DNA of 64,000 nucleotides from Methanosphaera sp. ISO3-F5 (GTDB lineage Archaea; Methanobacteriota; Methanobacteria; Methanobacteriales; Methanobacteriaceae), in the NCBI RefSeq assembly GCF_034480035.2, contig NZ_CP118753.2, positions 643,001 through 707,000 of the forward strand, read 5' to 3'. Below, in pieces: positions 1 through 9,487 of this stretch. A program made the translations under genes and the position numbers. Positions within the stretch are counted from its first letter, which is position 1; every line of letters starts with the position of its first letter. A model generated the notes under the pieces. The model did not search any database. It worked only from the letters and a program-made list of their open reading frames with translations, and was not told the origin of the DNA.

Positions 1-458
1 TTGTTTGAAGCATCTAAGGATACGCTGAATGGAACTTTCCATCTGGTACCTGTTACTTCTGCTGCACTTACTGTTGAAATATCTGCTCCTGTAAGTGCTG
101 TTTTGTTGTTTATTTTTGCTTCGAATTTACCCGGTGTACTTATGATCCGTTCTACTTCTTCGGGTCGTACTCCAGCTATTTCTACTATTACGTCTTGGTC
201 TCCACTCTGTCTTACTTGAACATCACTTATTCCGAAGGCGTTTAACCTTTTGTCCAGTACTGCTGTCACAGTATTCATTGTATCCTGGTCTACTGGTTCT
301 TCTAGGTGTAATTGTATCATGGATCCACCATCTAGGTCTAATCCTTCCTGTAATCCAAATATACCTATACTTGCTATACTTACTATTAATAGTACTGCCA
401 GTAAAATCGTTCTCGGTCTTTTTAAGAATTGTTTGGTGGCTGGTTTAATTGTGACCAC
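1..458 (-). CDS. secD: SecD, preprotein translocase accessory subunit (3' end outside window)
   Basis: N-terminal part of SecD, which works with SecF at the SecYEG channel to help membrane and secreted proteins across or into the membrane. The visible 152 codons show one membrane segment near residues 14-31, then the start of the extracytoplasmic P1 region with the family motif [16 protein letters not shown] and a ferredoxin-like stretch ([16 protein letters not shown]). The only usable start in this frame is a GTG at 458-456: an in-frame stop lies 7 codons upstream and no ATG precedes the membrane segment. The gene therefore overlaps the end of secF by 14 bases, which points to translational coupling. 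The remaining membrane segments lie beyond position 1. Confidence 0.93.
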   Translation of the reverse strand, partial: MVTIKPATKQFLKRPRTILLAVLLIVSIASIGIFGLQEGLDLDGGSMIQLHLEEPVDQDTMNTVTAVLDKRLNAFGISDVQVRQSGDQDVIVEIAGVRPEEVERIISTPGKFEAKINNKTALTGADISTVSAAEVTGTRWKVPFSVSLDASN

Positions 459-1296
459 CTCTTTCCATGTGCCATTTTAGTATTCCTAAGTTCATAAGCC
501 ATGTGGCAAGTAAATCTGAGAGTAATCCCATTATTAGAACTGCGGATATGTCTTCAAGTACCTGAGCGGATGGGATGAATATTTTTACTACAATAAATAG
601 TACTATCATTGATGCAAGTGCAGAGATTGTGAGGGTTATACCCGTTTTACATGCTCCTTCTGCACGGTCATCAAGGTCTCCATCTTTTCTTTTAAGTAAT
701 CTTGTTGTTAAAAGAATATCGGTATCTACTCCATACCCTATGAGCATTAGCAATGCACCTACGCTTGCAATGGATAATGGTATTCCGAATAGGGACATAC
801 TTCCTACTGCAATTGAAAGGTTACATACTGCTGATAAGATAATAGCAAATGATGGTACGAAGTCTCTGAATACGAAGAATACTGTTGCTGCCATGAATAC
901 GAATGCGAATATTAATGCGTATATTATTTGCACCATAGCTGCTTCACTTAGTAATGCTCCTACACTCTTGAAACTCAGTACCTTGAATTGGCCATTGACT
1001 TTTGATTCAAAGGCGGCCTGGTCAACATCACCTGCTATGGTTACAGTTGCAGTGTTTCCTGATATGGATGTTTCTACATCTGATATTCCAATGCTTCGTG
1101 ATATTGTGTTTGATACATCTGCTTCACTCATTGGTTTATTTAATTCTAATGTTACTAATGTTCCTCCCTTAAGGTCTACTCCTTCGTTGAGTCCGAATAC
1201 TCCTATGTAGGCTAGTGAGAGTATCATTAGTATTACTGGAATTAAAATCAGAGGCTTATGAGATTTTCTTGTAATATAATTGATTACATCTACCAT
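445..1296 (-). CDS. secF: SecF, preprotein translocase accessory subunit
   Basis: 283-residue SecF, the partner of SecD in protein export. Residues 15-36 form the first membrane segment, followed by the family motif [14 protein letters not shown] and an outside domain to about residue 125. Five further hydrophobic segments make up the C-terminal bundle, with the conserved [18 protein letters not shown] stretch. Length and topology are typical of archaeal SecF. The start is preceded by a GGAGA ribosome binding site. It is the first gene of a secF-secD pair, and a TATA-like box lies about 100 bases upstream. Confidence 0.95.
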   Translation of the reverse strand: MVDVINYITRKSHKPLILIPVILMILSLAYIGVFGLNEGVDLKGGTLVTLELNKPMSEADVSNTISRSIGISDVETSISGNTATVTIAGDVDQAAFESKVNGQFKVLSFKSVGALLSEAAMVQIIYALIFAFVFMAATVFFVFRDFVPSFAIILSAVCNLSIAVGSMSLFGIPLSIASVGALLMLIGYGVDTDILLTTRLLKRKDGDLDDRAEGACKTGITLTISALASMIVLFIVVKIFIPSAQVLEDISAVLIMGLLSDLLATWLMNLGILKWHMERGGHN

Positions 1297-1392
1297 CTCA
1301 TGTTCTCCTTTTATTATGATGTGATTTTAACATTAGATGTTATTTTCACATTTTCATTTTTAATTTAGTATAAATCTAATTATATTGTTAAA

Positions 1393-1402
1393 AGTATATA
1401 AT
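1393..1402 (-). promoter_or_regulatory. Candidate TATA box for secFD
   Basis: Read on the minus strand this is TTATATAC preceded by purines, in an AT-rich gap with no gene. It lies about 100 bases before the secF start, so the transcript would have a leader of roughly 70 bases. The base composition makes chance matches common. Confidence 0.35.
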
Positions 1403-1473
1403 CTTAAACCTTTTAATTACTAAATTTTTTCTTTTTAAAAATATCTTAAAATAAGGATAAAGATTGGGGGAGT

Positions 1474-1962
1474 TTAGGAGTATAAGTCAATGTCTAACTG
1501 TTTTATTAGTTTTATCGTGTTAATCTTCAGTTCTTCTTCGCTTTTATTGTTTACTCTCATGATGAATGAGTTTACAATATGGGCTTCTTTGTCTTCTAGT
1601 TTTTCTTTGATTTGTTTTAGAACATCATATCCTTGTCCTGTGTTTGTGGTTGTGAATATGATGATGTTCTTGTCTTTGAAATTGTTTTTTGATATGAATG
1701 TCTTTATGGCGGGTGATATTCCTCCTAGTGTGGAGGGACAACCTAGTATTATTAAATCGTAACCTGTCATGTCTATAATTTCTGGTTCTATACTTGTTTC
1801 TTGTGAGCGTAGTGCGTTGATGTTGTTACGTATGTTCTTCAGAAATCCTTGTTTCTTGTTTAAATCTTTTATTTCAGCAATGTCTGATTCAAGCTTTTCT
1901 TTTAGTGTGGTGGTGATGATTTTAATACTTTTATTTGATGAAAAAATTATTATAGAAGTCAT
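1474..1962 (-). CDS. Flavodoxin-like protein (paralogue 1 of 3)
   Basis: 162-residue single-domain protein with a flavodoxin-like alternating strand/helix pattern. The N-terminal IIIFSSNKSIKI stretch sits where flavodoxins hold the FMN phosphate loop, but it is degenerate. The second loop (LIILGCPSTLGGISPAIKTF) and the third (IIIFTTTNTGQG) match the family. It probably carries FMN as an electron-transfer or quinone-reducing protein, but no partner is seen. It starts 4 bases after the stop of the next flavodoxin gene, so the two are co-transcribed. The weak phosphate loop makes FMN binding less certain here than in its two neighbours. Confidence 0.72.
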   Translation of the reverse strand: MTSIIIFSSNKSIKIITTTLKEKLESDIAEIKDLNKKQGFLKNIRNNINALRSQETSIEPEIIDMTGYDLIILGCPSTLGGISPAIKTFISKNNFKDKNIIIFTTTNTGQGYDVLKQIKEKLEDKEAHIVNSFIMRVNNKSEEELKINTIKLIKQLDIDLYS

Positions 1963-1966
1963 TTTT

Positions 1967-2443
1967 CTAATTTCCTATTTTTAGGTTCAAATCCTTAATT
2001 GCTGCTCTTGTATTGTCCATGATATCATAATCGTCTCCGCGTGTTATGATACTGAATGCTCCGATTACGTTCCCGTTATGTTTTCGTACAAGCCTTGCCA
2101 TTCTTTTCATGGCTATGTCTCCTCCTATTCCTTTCATTGTATTGAATAGGATTATGTTCTTATTTTTGAAGTCCATGTTATCTATCAGTTTCTTTATTGC
2201 GGGAGCTATTGATCCAAACCATACTGGTGTTCCTATGAATATTGTTTCATAATAGTCTATGTCCAGTTTTGTTGGTGATATGCTTGCAGAGTCTATTAGG
2301 CTTGTAAACATGTAATCAAGTAATGTTCGGTTTTTTGTGAAATCAGTGATTTCTCTGATGTGGGCTTTTAGTTCTCGTTTGATTATGTGTGCTGCAAGGC
2401 CAGTATTTCCGGACCTGGTATAGTATATAATTAATGTTCTCAT
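1967..2443 (-). CDS. Flavodoxin family protein (paralogue 2 of 3)
   Basis: 158-residue flavodoxin-fold protein. The start YYTRSGNT is the classical FMN phosphate-binding loop, followed by IFIGTPVWFGSIAPAIK and ILFNTMKGIGGD for the isoalloxazine-binding loops. It was started at the Met of MRTLIIYY, because the 5 upstream codons do not belong to the fold. It forms a two-gene unit with the flavodoxin downstream. The precise electron donor and acceptor cannot be told from the sequence. Confidence 0.85.
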   Translation of the reverse strand: MRTLIIYYTRSGNTGLAAHIIKRELKAHIREITDFTKNRTLLDYMFTSLIDSASISPTKLDIDYYETIFIGTPVWFGSIAPAIKKLIDNMDFKNKNIILFNTMKGIGGDIAMKRMARLVRKHNGNVIGAFSIITRGDDYDIMDNTRAAIKDLNLKIGN

Positions 2444-2587
2444 AAAATATTCACCCACGATTTAAAAAATATAATTTGAATCTTATCTATTTTCTTATTT
2501 AGATGAACTATTTAATATAAATATCCATTAAATGTATTTAATATTAAGTTTTATTTTAAAAAAAATTAAGAAAAATTGTTAGGGGGA

Positions 2588-3049
2588 TTATTCTTCACTT
2601 AAAGCATCCATGACTAATTGTTTGGTGTCATTACCTTTAAGGGCTAAAGAAAATGAACGTTTAACAATTCCACCTTTAGCAGAGATTTTATCATTCATAG
2701 CATTAACTGTCTTATTACCACCACTACTCATCATAGTAGCAAAAGTTATAACATTAACACCATTAAAATCATTTTCATCAATAAACTGTAAAACAGCAGG
2801 TGCAGGCTTAGAAGCCCAAACAGGGGTACCAATATAAACAGTATCATACTCTGAAAGATTAACCTTTTCATATGAAATACTGGTTTTCTTTCCTATAACA
2901 GAATCCACAGCACCAAGAGCATAACCCAGAGCACCGGACCTGCTTTTCTTGTCTTTAATCTCCACTAGTTTTGCATCATTTTGTTCAGCAATAATCTCTG
3001 AAACTTCTCTTGTATTGTTTGTTCTTGAATAATAAACTACTAAATCCAT
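2588..3049 (-). CDS. Flavodoxin family protein (paralogue 3 of 3)
   Basis: 153-residue flavodoxin. VVYYSRTNNTREV is the phosphate loop, and VYIGTPVWASKPAPAVL and VITFATMMSSGG are the other FMN loops. A GGGGAG ribosome binding site 5 bases before the ATG at 3049 decides this start over the one 5 codons upstream. It lies directly behind argC with 14 bases between genes, so it may share the argC transcript, but its codon usage (more T-ending codons) differs from the two flavodoxins downstream. Function beyond FMN-dependent redox chemistry is unknown. Confidence 0.85.
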   Translation of the reverse strand: MDLVVYYSRTNNTREVSEIIAEQNDAKLVEIKDKKSRSGALGYALGAVDSVIGKKTSISYEKVNLSEYDTVYIGTPVWASKPAPAVLQFIDENDFNGVNVITFATMMSSGGNKTVNAMNDKISAKGGIVKRSFSLALKGNDTKQLVMDALSEE

Positions 3050-3063
3050 AATAACTCCCCTCA

Positions 3064-4092
3064 TTATGGGTATAATCCTACTTCACGTAATCCTTCACGT
3101 TCATCAAATCCGAACATGATATTCATGTTCTGCACAGCTTGCCCTGAAGCACCTTTAACAAGGTTGTCAATAGCAGACACAACAACAAGATGATCCTCAT
3201 CGTCAAGGGATATTCCACCTATTTGACAGTAATTACTTCCGCGGACACTTGCAAGAAGAGGAATCTTATTATCATCAAGTACTTTAACGAAAGGTTCATC
3301 CTTATAATATTCACGATATAACTCGTAAACATCATCAGCGGTCACATCACCTTGGAGTAAGAAACTGTGATTTGTTGTGATAATTCCCCTGATAACCGGT
3401 ACAAGGTGTGGAGTGAATGAAACTTTCACATCTTTTGTTCCAAACTTTCTTAGCTGTTCTCTAATCTCAGGTGTATGCCTATGATTATTAATTGCGTATG
3501 GTTTAATATTGTCACTACATGTAGGATAATGGGTATTGGCATTAGGATTTACGCCGGCACCACTAACACCACTTTTACTGTCTAAAATTATTCTGTCAAC
3601 CAGTTTGTTTTCAACAATTGGAAGACTGGAAAGAATAGCGCCTGTAACAAAACATCCTGGATTGGCGATAAGCTGTGCATCTTTGATTTGTTCCCTGTTT
3701 ATTTCGGGTGAACCAAAAACAGCTTCTATTTCAGGGTGTAAGTGTTCCATACCATACCATTTTTCATATGTGCTTATATCACTGAAACGGAAGTCGCCAC
3801 TAAGATCAATAACTCGACTACCATTTTCCAGGTATGTTGGTACAAGTTTCATTGATGCTCCATGAGGTAATGCACTAAACACTAAATCTGCATCAACATC
3901 TGTTGGGTCAGGGTTACTGAAAGTATAATCTAATCCTTCAAGGTTAGGATGTAATTTACTAACAGGTTCTCCCTCATTTTTACGGCTTGTAACATATTTA
4001 ATATTCACGTTTTTGTGTCTGTGAAGCAATCTTAATAATTCTCCACCAGTATAACCACTAGCTCCTATAATAGCTACATCTATTTTGCTCAA
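3064..4092 (-). CDS. argC: N-acetyl-gamma-glutamyl-phosphate reductase
   Basis: 342-residue ArgC, which reduces N-acetylglutamyl phosphate to N-acetylglutamate semialdehyde with NADPH in arginine synthesis. It has the N-terminal Rossmann motif [14 protein letters not shown] (residues 10-23), the catalytic Cys147 in NPGCFVTG, and the HRHTPEI stretch of the dimerisation/substrate domain. Full length for the family. argB and argJ lie 1.5-3 kb upstream on the same strand, so most of the acetylated branch of the pathway is here, though split by an RNase H gene and a nucleotidyltransferase gene. Confidence 0.96.
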   Translation of the reverse strand: MSKIDVAIIGASGYTGGELLRLLHRHKNVNIKYVTSRKNEGEPVSKLHPNLEGLDYTFSNPDPTDVDADLVFSALPHGASMKLVPTYLENGSRVIDLSGDFRFSDISTYEKWYGMEHLHPEIEAVFGSPEINREQIKDAQLIANPGCFVTGAILSSLPIVENKLVDRIILDSKSGVSGAGVNPNANTHYPTCSDNIKPYAINNHRHTPEIREQLRKFGTKDVKVSFTPHLVPVIRGIITTNHSFLLQGDVTADDVYELYREYYKDEPFVKVLDDNKIPLLASVRGSNYCQIGGISLDDEDHLVVVSAIDNLVKGASGQAVQNMNIMFGFDEREGLREVGLYP

Positions 4093-4110
4093 AAATTATA
4101 CTCTCCTCTC

Positions 4111-5004
4111 TCATTGTTTAATATATGGTTTAACATTCTTAAAATGTGTCTTTGCAACTTTATCTAATATATTTTTATCAATATTTTTAGGCTTTGTTTT
4201 TCTAAGACTAATATTATATCTTTCTTCTATCTCTTTTAATGTTTTTTCATAATGGTACTTGGCAATAATGCTGCTGGTTGCAACAGGAATAAATCTTTCA
4301 CCATCAGATTCCTGGATAACTTTAATCTTGTCATCTACGTCAAGGTAGTCATTCATCTTCTTATAATCAAACTTGTCAATAATTATTAACACGTTTGTTG
4401 TATTAACTTGTTTTAAGAGATTGGTTATTGCCTTAGAATGAAGGTAGGCTAGTAGGTGATTAAGGTTTTTACCTTCACTTTTAAACTTGTTGTATAGTTT
4501 GTTATAACTGAAGGGTGTTAATATGAGTGTTTCATGGTTTATGCCTAGTTTTTCAATTTTTTTGTACTGGTTGATGATTTGTTTTCGGGATAATTTTTTG
4601 CTGTCAGTAACACCAATCCTCTTCAATTTAATATTTTCATCATGTGATGTAGATACAGCCGTGATAACAAGGGGACCATACCATTCACCCTTACCAGTTT
4701 CATCAGAACCAATAGTAAAATCATAGTTATCCAACATACTAATAGAATAATTACTTCTATCTTCAATATTATTGTCTCTAACAACTGGTTCAACATACTC
4801 CCTTTTTTCAAGAACATCATCCAAAAAAGAAAAAGATGCCCCGTTCTCATTAAAAACAAGCTTATTAGAATTATACAAAACAAAAAACAAATCACCATCC
4901 TTAATCCTAACACGCTCATACTGATGAGGAGACTCATGCCGTAAATCCCCACACAAACTCAAAAAACGACCAACTTCCAAATCACTTAAACTAACAGACT
5001 TCAT
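4111..5004 (-). CDS. rnhC: Ribonuclease HIII-like protein (RNase HII/HIII family)
   Basis: 297-residue enzyme expected to cut the RNA strand of RNA-DNA hybrids. The catalytic start is GSDETGKGEWYGPLV (Asp101-Glu102), close to the HIII signature GSDExGxGD. It is followed by VTDSKKLSRKQI, a third acidic site in IIIDKFDY and the C-terminal VATSSIIAKYHYEK. Residues 1-75 form an extra N-terminal domain, as in HIII (substrate-binding, TBP-like) and not in HII. HIII is best known from Firmicutes, so its presence in an archaeon is notable. Codon use changes halfway through: the first half has more T/G-ending codons, the second half more A/C-ending ones. Confidence 0.85.
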   Translation of the reverse strand: MKSVSLSDLEVGRFLSLCGDLRHESPHQYERVRIKDGDLFFVLYNSNKLVFNENGASFSFLDDVLEKREYVEPVVRDNNIEDRSNYSISMLDNYDFTIGSDETGKGEWYGPLVITAVSTSHDENIKLKRIGVTDSKKLSRKQIINQYKKIEKLGINHETLILTPFSYNKLYNKFKSEGKNLNHLLAYLHSKAITNLLKQVNTTNVLIIIDKFDYKKMNDYLDVDDKIKVIQESDGERFIPVATSSIIAKYHYEKTLKEIEERYNISLRKTKPKNIDKNILDKVAKTHFKNVKPYIKQ

Positions 5005-5055
5005 AAAAACCCATCAAATAATATTTTCTTCAAATCCTCTAGATACCGTTTAATT

Positions 5056-5361
5056 TCATCCAATTATAACACCATCCTCAAGAACATTTCTTAAAAAAGA
5101 AAAATTTTTAGTTTCATTATAATGATTCTGTGACATAATATGTGCTGATATATACTGTTTTTGTGTTAAAAGAATATCTATTACTTCTTCACTAATATAA
5201 TCTTCAAGTTCTTCCTCATTGTTGGCAATAATTAAAATATCAATATCAGAATCTTCAGTATCTTCACCACGTGCAACAGAACCAAATAATATTATTTTCT
5301 TAATATCTTTTGATTTAATTTTTTTCGCAAATTCTTTTGCAATTTCTACTCTATTATACAT
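5056..5361 (-). CDS. Minimal nucleotidyltransferase (MNT-type) domain protein
   Basis: 101-residue protein with the polymerase-beta-like signature GSVARGEDTEDSDIDIL near residues 27-43: the G-S loop plus the D-x-D metal pair. Proteins of this size usually act as the MNT partner of a HEPN protein in a toxin-antitoxin pair, where MNT adds AMP to the HEPN toxin. No HEPN gene is next to it, so it is either an orphan antitoxin or serves another nucleotidyl-transfer role. It lies alone between the RNase H gene and argB. Confidence 0.8.
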   Translation of the reverse strand: MYNRVEIAKEFAKKIKSKDIKKIILFGSVARGEDTEDSDIDILIIANNEEELEDYISEEVIDILLTQKQYISAHIMSQNHYNETKNFSFLRNVLEDGVIIG

Positions 5362-5632
5362 CCTTTTCCTCGAAGTTTACATACATTATGTGAATATATT
5401 TATTTAATTCATAATTAAATTTCTTAATTAAATATGATAATTTTAACTAAAATTATAATTTTCAATTTATTTTGTCTTAAAAAAAGTATACATTAATATC
5501 ACTAAATTATTTATAAAACTTTGATTAATAAAATAATAAAATATCAAAGCATATCTAAAAAATAATCCTAACATAAGAAATAATACAATTAAACAATAAT
5601 CTAATCCTAAAAAATAAATAAAATAAAATGAA

Positions 5633-6529
5633 CTATTTTCTAACCATAGTTCCAATACCATCCTTAGTAAAAATTTCCAATAATATAGAATGGTCAATTC
5701 TACCATCAAGAATATGAGCAGTTTTAACACCATTCTCAACAGCATTAATACAAGTTTCCACCTTAGGAATCATACCACCAGTAATAATATTCGTATCAAC
5801 AAGCTCTCTAAGCTCATCCACATGAATCCTGCGAATAATACTATCCGGATCCTCAGGATCAGTCATAATACCAGGAACATCAGTTAAAACAATTAACTTC
5901 TCCGCATCAATCTCAGAAGCAATACTACCAGCAACAGTATCAGCATTCAAATTCAAAGTATTACCATACTTATCAGTACCCACAGGAGAAATAACAGGTA
6001 TATAATTTTCATTTGTTAACACATCAACAATATCTGTATTAATTTTATCAATCTTTCCAACATATCCCAGGTCAACCTCAATAATTTCCCCATTTTCCTG
6101 CTGAACCTTTGTAGGATCTCTCTTACTTGCCTCTATAAGAAAATCAGCAGTACCATTAATACCAATACTCTTTCCACCATGTAACCCAATATTAGACACT
6201 ATCTCAGTATTAATTTTACCTACAAGAACCATTTTCACAATATCCATAGTCTCAGAGTCAGTTACTCTTAATCCACCCACAAACTTGGAATCTTTTCCCA
6301 TTTTCTCCATAGAACGGGATATTTCAGGTCCTCCACCATGAACAACTACTGGCTGCATACCCACATACTTTAACAGTACAGTGTCCAATGCAGTGTTGCT
6401 CATAGCATTTTCATCAATCATAGCATGTCCACCATACTTAATCATTATCTTTTGTTTATGAAATTTCTTAATGTATGGTAACGCCTCTATTAAAACATTA
6501 CTTATATCTGTTGGTTCATATTCTACCAT
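5633..6529 (-). CDS. argB: Acetylglutamate kinase
   Basis: ArgB phosphorylates N-acetylglutamate with ATP in arginine synthesis. It has the nucleotide-binding [10 protein letters not shown] near the N terminus, [10 protein letters not shown] for the substrate phosphate, [15 protein letters not shown] and the C-terminal GGMIPKV. The start is set at 6529: a GGGGAGGA ribosome binding site lies 8 bases before this ATG, and the in-frame ATG 6 codons upstream is itself part of that site. The gene follows argJ with about 20 bases between them and is probably co-transcribed with it. Downstream of the stop is only AT-rich sequence. Confidence 0.96.
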   Translation of the reverse strand: MVEYEPTDISNVLIEALPYIKKFHKQKIMIKYGGHAMIDENAMSNTALDTVLLKYVGMQPVVVHGGGPEISRSMEKMGKDSKFVGGLRVTDSETMDIVKMVLVGKINTEIVSNIGLHGGKSIGINGTADFLIEASKRDPTKVQQENGEIIEVDLGYVGKIDKINTDIVDVLTNENYIPVISPVGTDKYGNTLNLNADTVAGSIASEIDAEKLIVLTDVPGIMTDPEDPDSIIRRIHVDELRELVDTNIITGGMIPKVETCINAVENGVKTAHILDGRIDHSILLEIFTKDGIGTMVRK

Positions 6530-6549
6530 ATCATCATTCCTCCCCATTT

Positions 6550-7746
6550 TTATGTTGTGTAATCAGCATTTATATGAACATATTCACAGGTAAGATCACA
6601 ACCATAAGCTGTGGTACTGTAATCTCCTTCATGAATATCTACTTTTATAATAACAGTCTTTTCCTTCATTATCGCTTCTGCCTCTTCAAGCAGTTCCGGC
6701 TTATCATAAGTAGTAACTACTCCATCCTCTACAATAGGCACGTCCTTGTCCTGGTTACCAATACTTATAGACACATTATCCGGATCAAAGTCTACACCGG
6801 AGTATCCCATAGCACTAATTATTCTTCCCCAGTTAGGATCAGCCCCCGCAAGCGCAGTTTTAACAAGACTACTTGAAACAATAGACTTGGAAATTAGTAT
6901 AGCATCATCTAATGTTCTGCATCCTCCAGCTTCTACCTGCATGAACTTATCTGCACCTTCACCATCACGGGCTATCTGCTTAGCAAGAGAAATGCACACA
7001 TAATCAAGTGCTTCCTGGAAGTTTTCATCATATTCTCCACACACTTCATCAGTACTTAATAACAGTACAGTGTCATTTGTACTTTCATCACCATCAACCA
7101 CAACCATGTTAAATGATTTTCTTATACTTTCATTCAATGCTTCCTGTAACTTTTCCTGTGACAATTTCAGGTCGGTTGTAATAAATCCGAGCATTGTCCC
7201 CATATTAGGTGCTATCATACCTGAACCTTTACACATACCAGCTACTCTGAATGTGGTTCCATCCTTTAATGTGTGTTCTACTGCACATTCCTTCTTAACA
7301 GTATCTGTTGTGAGTATTGCATTAGCAGCATCACTTGCATGACTCTTGGAGTTTCCAAGTTGAGATAATGATTTTTCTGCTACTGGTTTAAGTATATCCA
7401 TAGGCATTTGTCTTCCAATAACACCAGTACTTGCAACAGCCACATCCTCTAATGGAATGCCTAGTGTATCGGCGGTTAGCTGTGCAAGTTCCAAACCATT
7501 TTTTATTCCTTCTTCCTTGGTGTAGCAGTTGGCGTTTCCACTGTTTACTATTATTGCAGATATTTTTCCATTTTCCAAGTGTTTCCTTGTAATTGTTATT
7601 GGTGCTGCGTATACTTTGTTTGTTGTGTATACGCCTACGCATGTACTGTTTTCATGGTATATTATTGTCACACCATATTTTCCTTCTCTGTACCCGCTTA
7701 CCTGTACAGAGCCTATTGAACATATTCCATTGTCTAAATTTTTCAT
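6550..7746 (-). CDS. argJ: Glutamate N-acetyltransferase (ornithine acetyltransferase)
   Basis: ArgJ moves the acetyl group from N-acetylornithine to glutamate, recycling it in arginine synthesis. It is an Ntn-type enzyme that cleaves itself. The cleavage motif is visible as [16 protein letters not shown], with the nucleophile Thr184 after Gly183 (Ala in most relatives). Conserved [10 protein letters not shown] and GDESTNDT stretches are present and the length (about 398 residues) is normal. Several ATGs cluster at the start; the one giving MKNLDNGIC was chosen because it leaves room for the GGA ribosome binding site. The start could be 2-3 codons longer. Confidence 0.94.
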   Translation of the reverse strand: MKNLDNGICSIGSVQVSGYREGKYGVTIIYHENSTCVGVYTTNKVYAAPITITRKHLENGKISAIIVNSGNANCYTKEEGIKNGLELAQLTADTLGIPLEDVAVASTGVIGRQMPMDILKPVAEKSLSQLGNSKSHASDAANAILTTDTVKKECAVEHTLKDGTTFRVAGMCKGSGMIAPNMGTMLGFITTDLKLSQEKLQEALNESIRKSFNMVVVDGDESTNDTVLLLSTDEVCGEYDENFQEALDYVCISLAKQIARDGEGADKFMQVEAGGCRTLDDAILISKSIVSSSLVKTALAGADPNWGRIISAMGYSGVDFDPDNVSISIGNQDKDVPIVEDGVVTTYDKPELLEEAEAIMKEKTVIIKVDIHEGDYSTTAYGCDLTCEYVHINADYTT

Positions 7747-7826
7747 AATCATCATATTCCAATATAAAATTTTCTGTAAAAAAATATAAAAAAATAATTA
7801 AAAATAAGGGCGATTAATTAATTATA

Positions 7827-8258
7827 TCAGTTTGAAGAGCTTGAGGAACTGCTTCCACTACTTCCACTACTACCATATGATCCACTTCCACTACTTCCAC
7901 TTCCACTTGAGGAACTGCTATGTTGGGCTGATCCACTTCCACTTGAGGAACCACTATCCGAACTTGATGATCTCTGTGAACTACTGCTGTCACTGCTACT
8001 ACGTGATGAACTTGACCTGTAATTGTAATTGTTAGATGAGGATGAGTAAGATTTTTTACTATATGATGTGCTAGGTGTACTATTGGAGGCATTGGTTGAA
8101 TCGTTTATTGATAGGTTAGTATTGTTCTCAATATCTTCTAGTATGCTTGCCTGTGGAAGATCCAAGTGTACAAATGCTGCTGCTATTGTTCCACATATGA
8201 GTGCTAAGAGTCCTACTATTAATATTAACAGTATCTTTGATTTTGTTTCACCATTCAT
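7827..8258 (-). CDS. Ser/Gly-rich membrane-anchored protein
   Basis: 143-residue protein of unknown function. Residues 8-30 form one hydrophobic membrane segment or uncleaved signal. After residue 45 the chain is almost only Ser, with Gly, Asn, Tyr and a few Arg/Lys, as runs such as SSSGSGSSGSG. It is likely a disordered, exposed tail, possibly glycosylated. Its start is 13 bases behind the stop of the GGDD palm-domain gene, so it looks like the third gene of that unit. The short nucleotide repeats in this stretch come from the Ser/Gly codons. Confidence 0.7.
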   Translation of the reverse strand: MNGETKSKILLILIVGLLALICGTIAAAFVHLDLPQASILEDIENNTNLSINDSTNASNSTPSTSYSKKSYSSSSNNYNYRSSSSRSSSDSSSSQRSSSSDSGSSSGSGSAQHSSSSSGSGSSGSGSYGSSGSSGSSSSSSSN

Positions 8259-8271
8259 ACCTTTTTCACCT

Positions 8272-9486
8272 TCATGTAGCTACTGTAACTATTAGTAATG
8301 CGAACAACATTGCAACTAGGCCAAGCCATGCATTACCTGTATTCCATCCGATGAGTGTGACAAGGAATACAAATATGAATACTCCTGCAAGTAATCCGTT
8401 CCTGTTTTTTATGTATTCTAGTGCTGAACGGGTAAACTCTGATGGTATATAATAAGCGTATTTACCATTTGCTAGGTCAAATACTATTACTGGAGTGTCT
8501 TCATATATTTTTAGTTCATCTGTTATATGAGCATTTTCTCCGGCTTCACGACGACTTTTACCGATTCCAACTCTTAGGTTCAGTCCGTTGTTCATTGCAT
8601 ACCATGCACAGTCAAGTCCTGTTTTCAGTGCTATTTCCTTGTTTGGGAAGTTTATTATTAGGTCGTCTCCTCCTACACGGTATCCTTCGATTTTTCCTTC
8701 ACTTTCATTGGTGATGTATGAGTTAATGTCATTCATTATCTCGATTAGCTTGTCTTTACCATATTTTGAGATAAATCCTGTTGAATCCTTTGCATCAATG
8801 TACATGAAGTTATCTATTTGTACTGGGGTAATGTCTACTTTTTCCATTGTTGGTGTTGTTTCAAAGATTATTCCGTATTCTCCGCCTAGCTTGGTGAATC
8901 CTACTCCGCTTGTTGGTCCTATTTCATTGTTCATGTCTATTGCACGTTCAATGGATGCTGCTCCGGTCATTCCTACTGCGGCTCTTATGTTACAATCGTT
9001 TTGCATACCTAGTGTGATGAGTCGGATTGCTATTCTTATTCCATCTTTCTTGGAGGGCATTTTGGATACAAGTTCTGTTTTGCTTCTTTCTATAATTTCT
9101 CCGTTTGCTTTTTCTATCATCTGAACAAATGTGTCCATTAATGGTGATTTCTTAAATAGTTCAACGTATAAGTAACGGTCGTTTCCCATGATTATGTTAC
9201 TTAATAGTGCAAACTCGTTTACTTCATTATCTGCTGCCCGTATTTCTATGAATTTACGGTTTTGTGGCAGGTCTCTCTGGTCAATTTCTTGTTCGAGGTT
9301 TGCAAATATTGTTTTACTATTTATTTCGGCGGGTCTTACCTCAACTAGCATTGTCTTGGTAAGGTTTATGAGTGAAACGTAATCTGTTTCAAGCTCGTTT
9401 GTTGCAAAATAGTTTGTTCCAATACTTAATACTCTTTTATTTAGAAGACGGCTGAATAATCCTTTGATGAGATTATCTAATGCCAT
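8272..9486 (-). CDS. Nucleotide-cyclase-like palm-domain (GGDD) membrane protein
   Basis: 404-residue protein. A C-terminal catalytic-looking palm domain spans about residues 220-350. FMYIDAKDSTGF carries the first metal Asp (D231), YRVGGDDLIINFP carries GGDD at 272-275, and LRVGIGKSRREAGENAH resembles the closing motif of GTP cyclohydrolase III. The palm fold is shared by GGDEF cyclases, Cas10 and archaeal GTP cyclohydrolase III; GGDD rather than GGDEF fits the last two better. The first 215 residues are not recognised. Two membrane segments (about 365-380 and 385-402) end the protein. The ATG at 9486 has a GGAGGA site 10 bases upstream, which favours it over the GTG 6 codons earlier. It is next to the NYN RNase gene with a 1-base gap. 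The product it makes, if any, is unknown. Confidence 0.75.
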   Translation of the reverse strand: MALDNLIKGLFSRLLNKRVLSIGTNYFATNELETDYVSLINLTKTMLVEVRPAEINSKTIFANLEQEIDQRDLPQNRKFIEIRAADNEVNEFALLSNIIMGNDRYLYVELFKKSPLMDTFVQMIEKANGEIIERSKTELVSKMPSKKDGIRIAIRLITLGMQNDCNIRAAVGMTGAASIERAIDMNNEIGPTSGVGFTKLGGEYGIIFETTPTMEKVDITPVQIDNFMYIDAKDSTGFISKYGKDKLIEIMNDINSYITNESEGKIEGYRVGGDDLIINFPNKEIALKTGLDCAWYAMNNGLNLRVGIGKSRREAGENAHITDELKIYEDTPVIVFDLANGKYAYYIPSEFTRSALEYIKNRNGLLAGVFIFVFLVTLIGWNTGNAWLGLVAMLFALLIVTVAT

Positions 9487-9487
9487 T

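Noticed and set aside
5467-5640. Possible small hydrophobic protein behind argB (minus strand).
   Set aside because: The frame overlaps the argB end, has no ribosome binding site at its internal ATG, and hydrophobic residues are expected from T-rich codons in such AT-rich sequence.
7840-8000. Short direct repeats (CCACTTCCACT-like) resembling an array.
   Set aside because: They are Ser/Gly codon runs inside a reading frame with no unique spacers of constant length, so not a CRISPR array. No CRISPR array was seen in the window.
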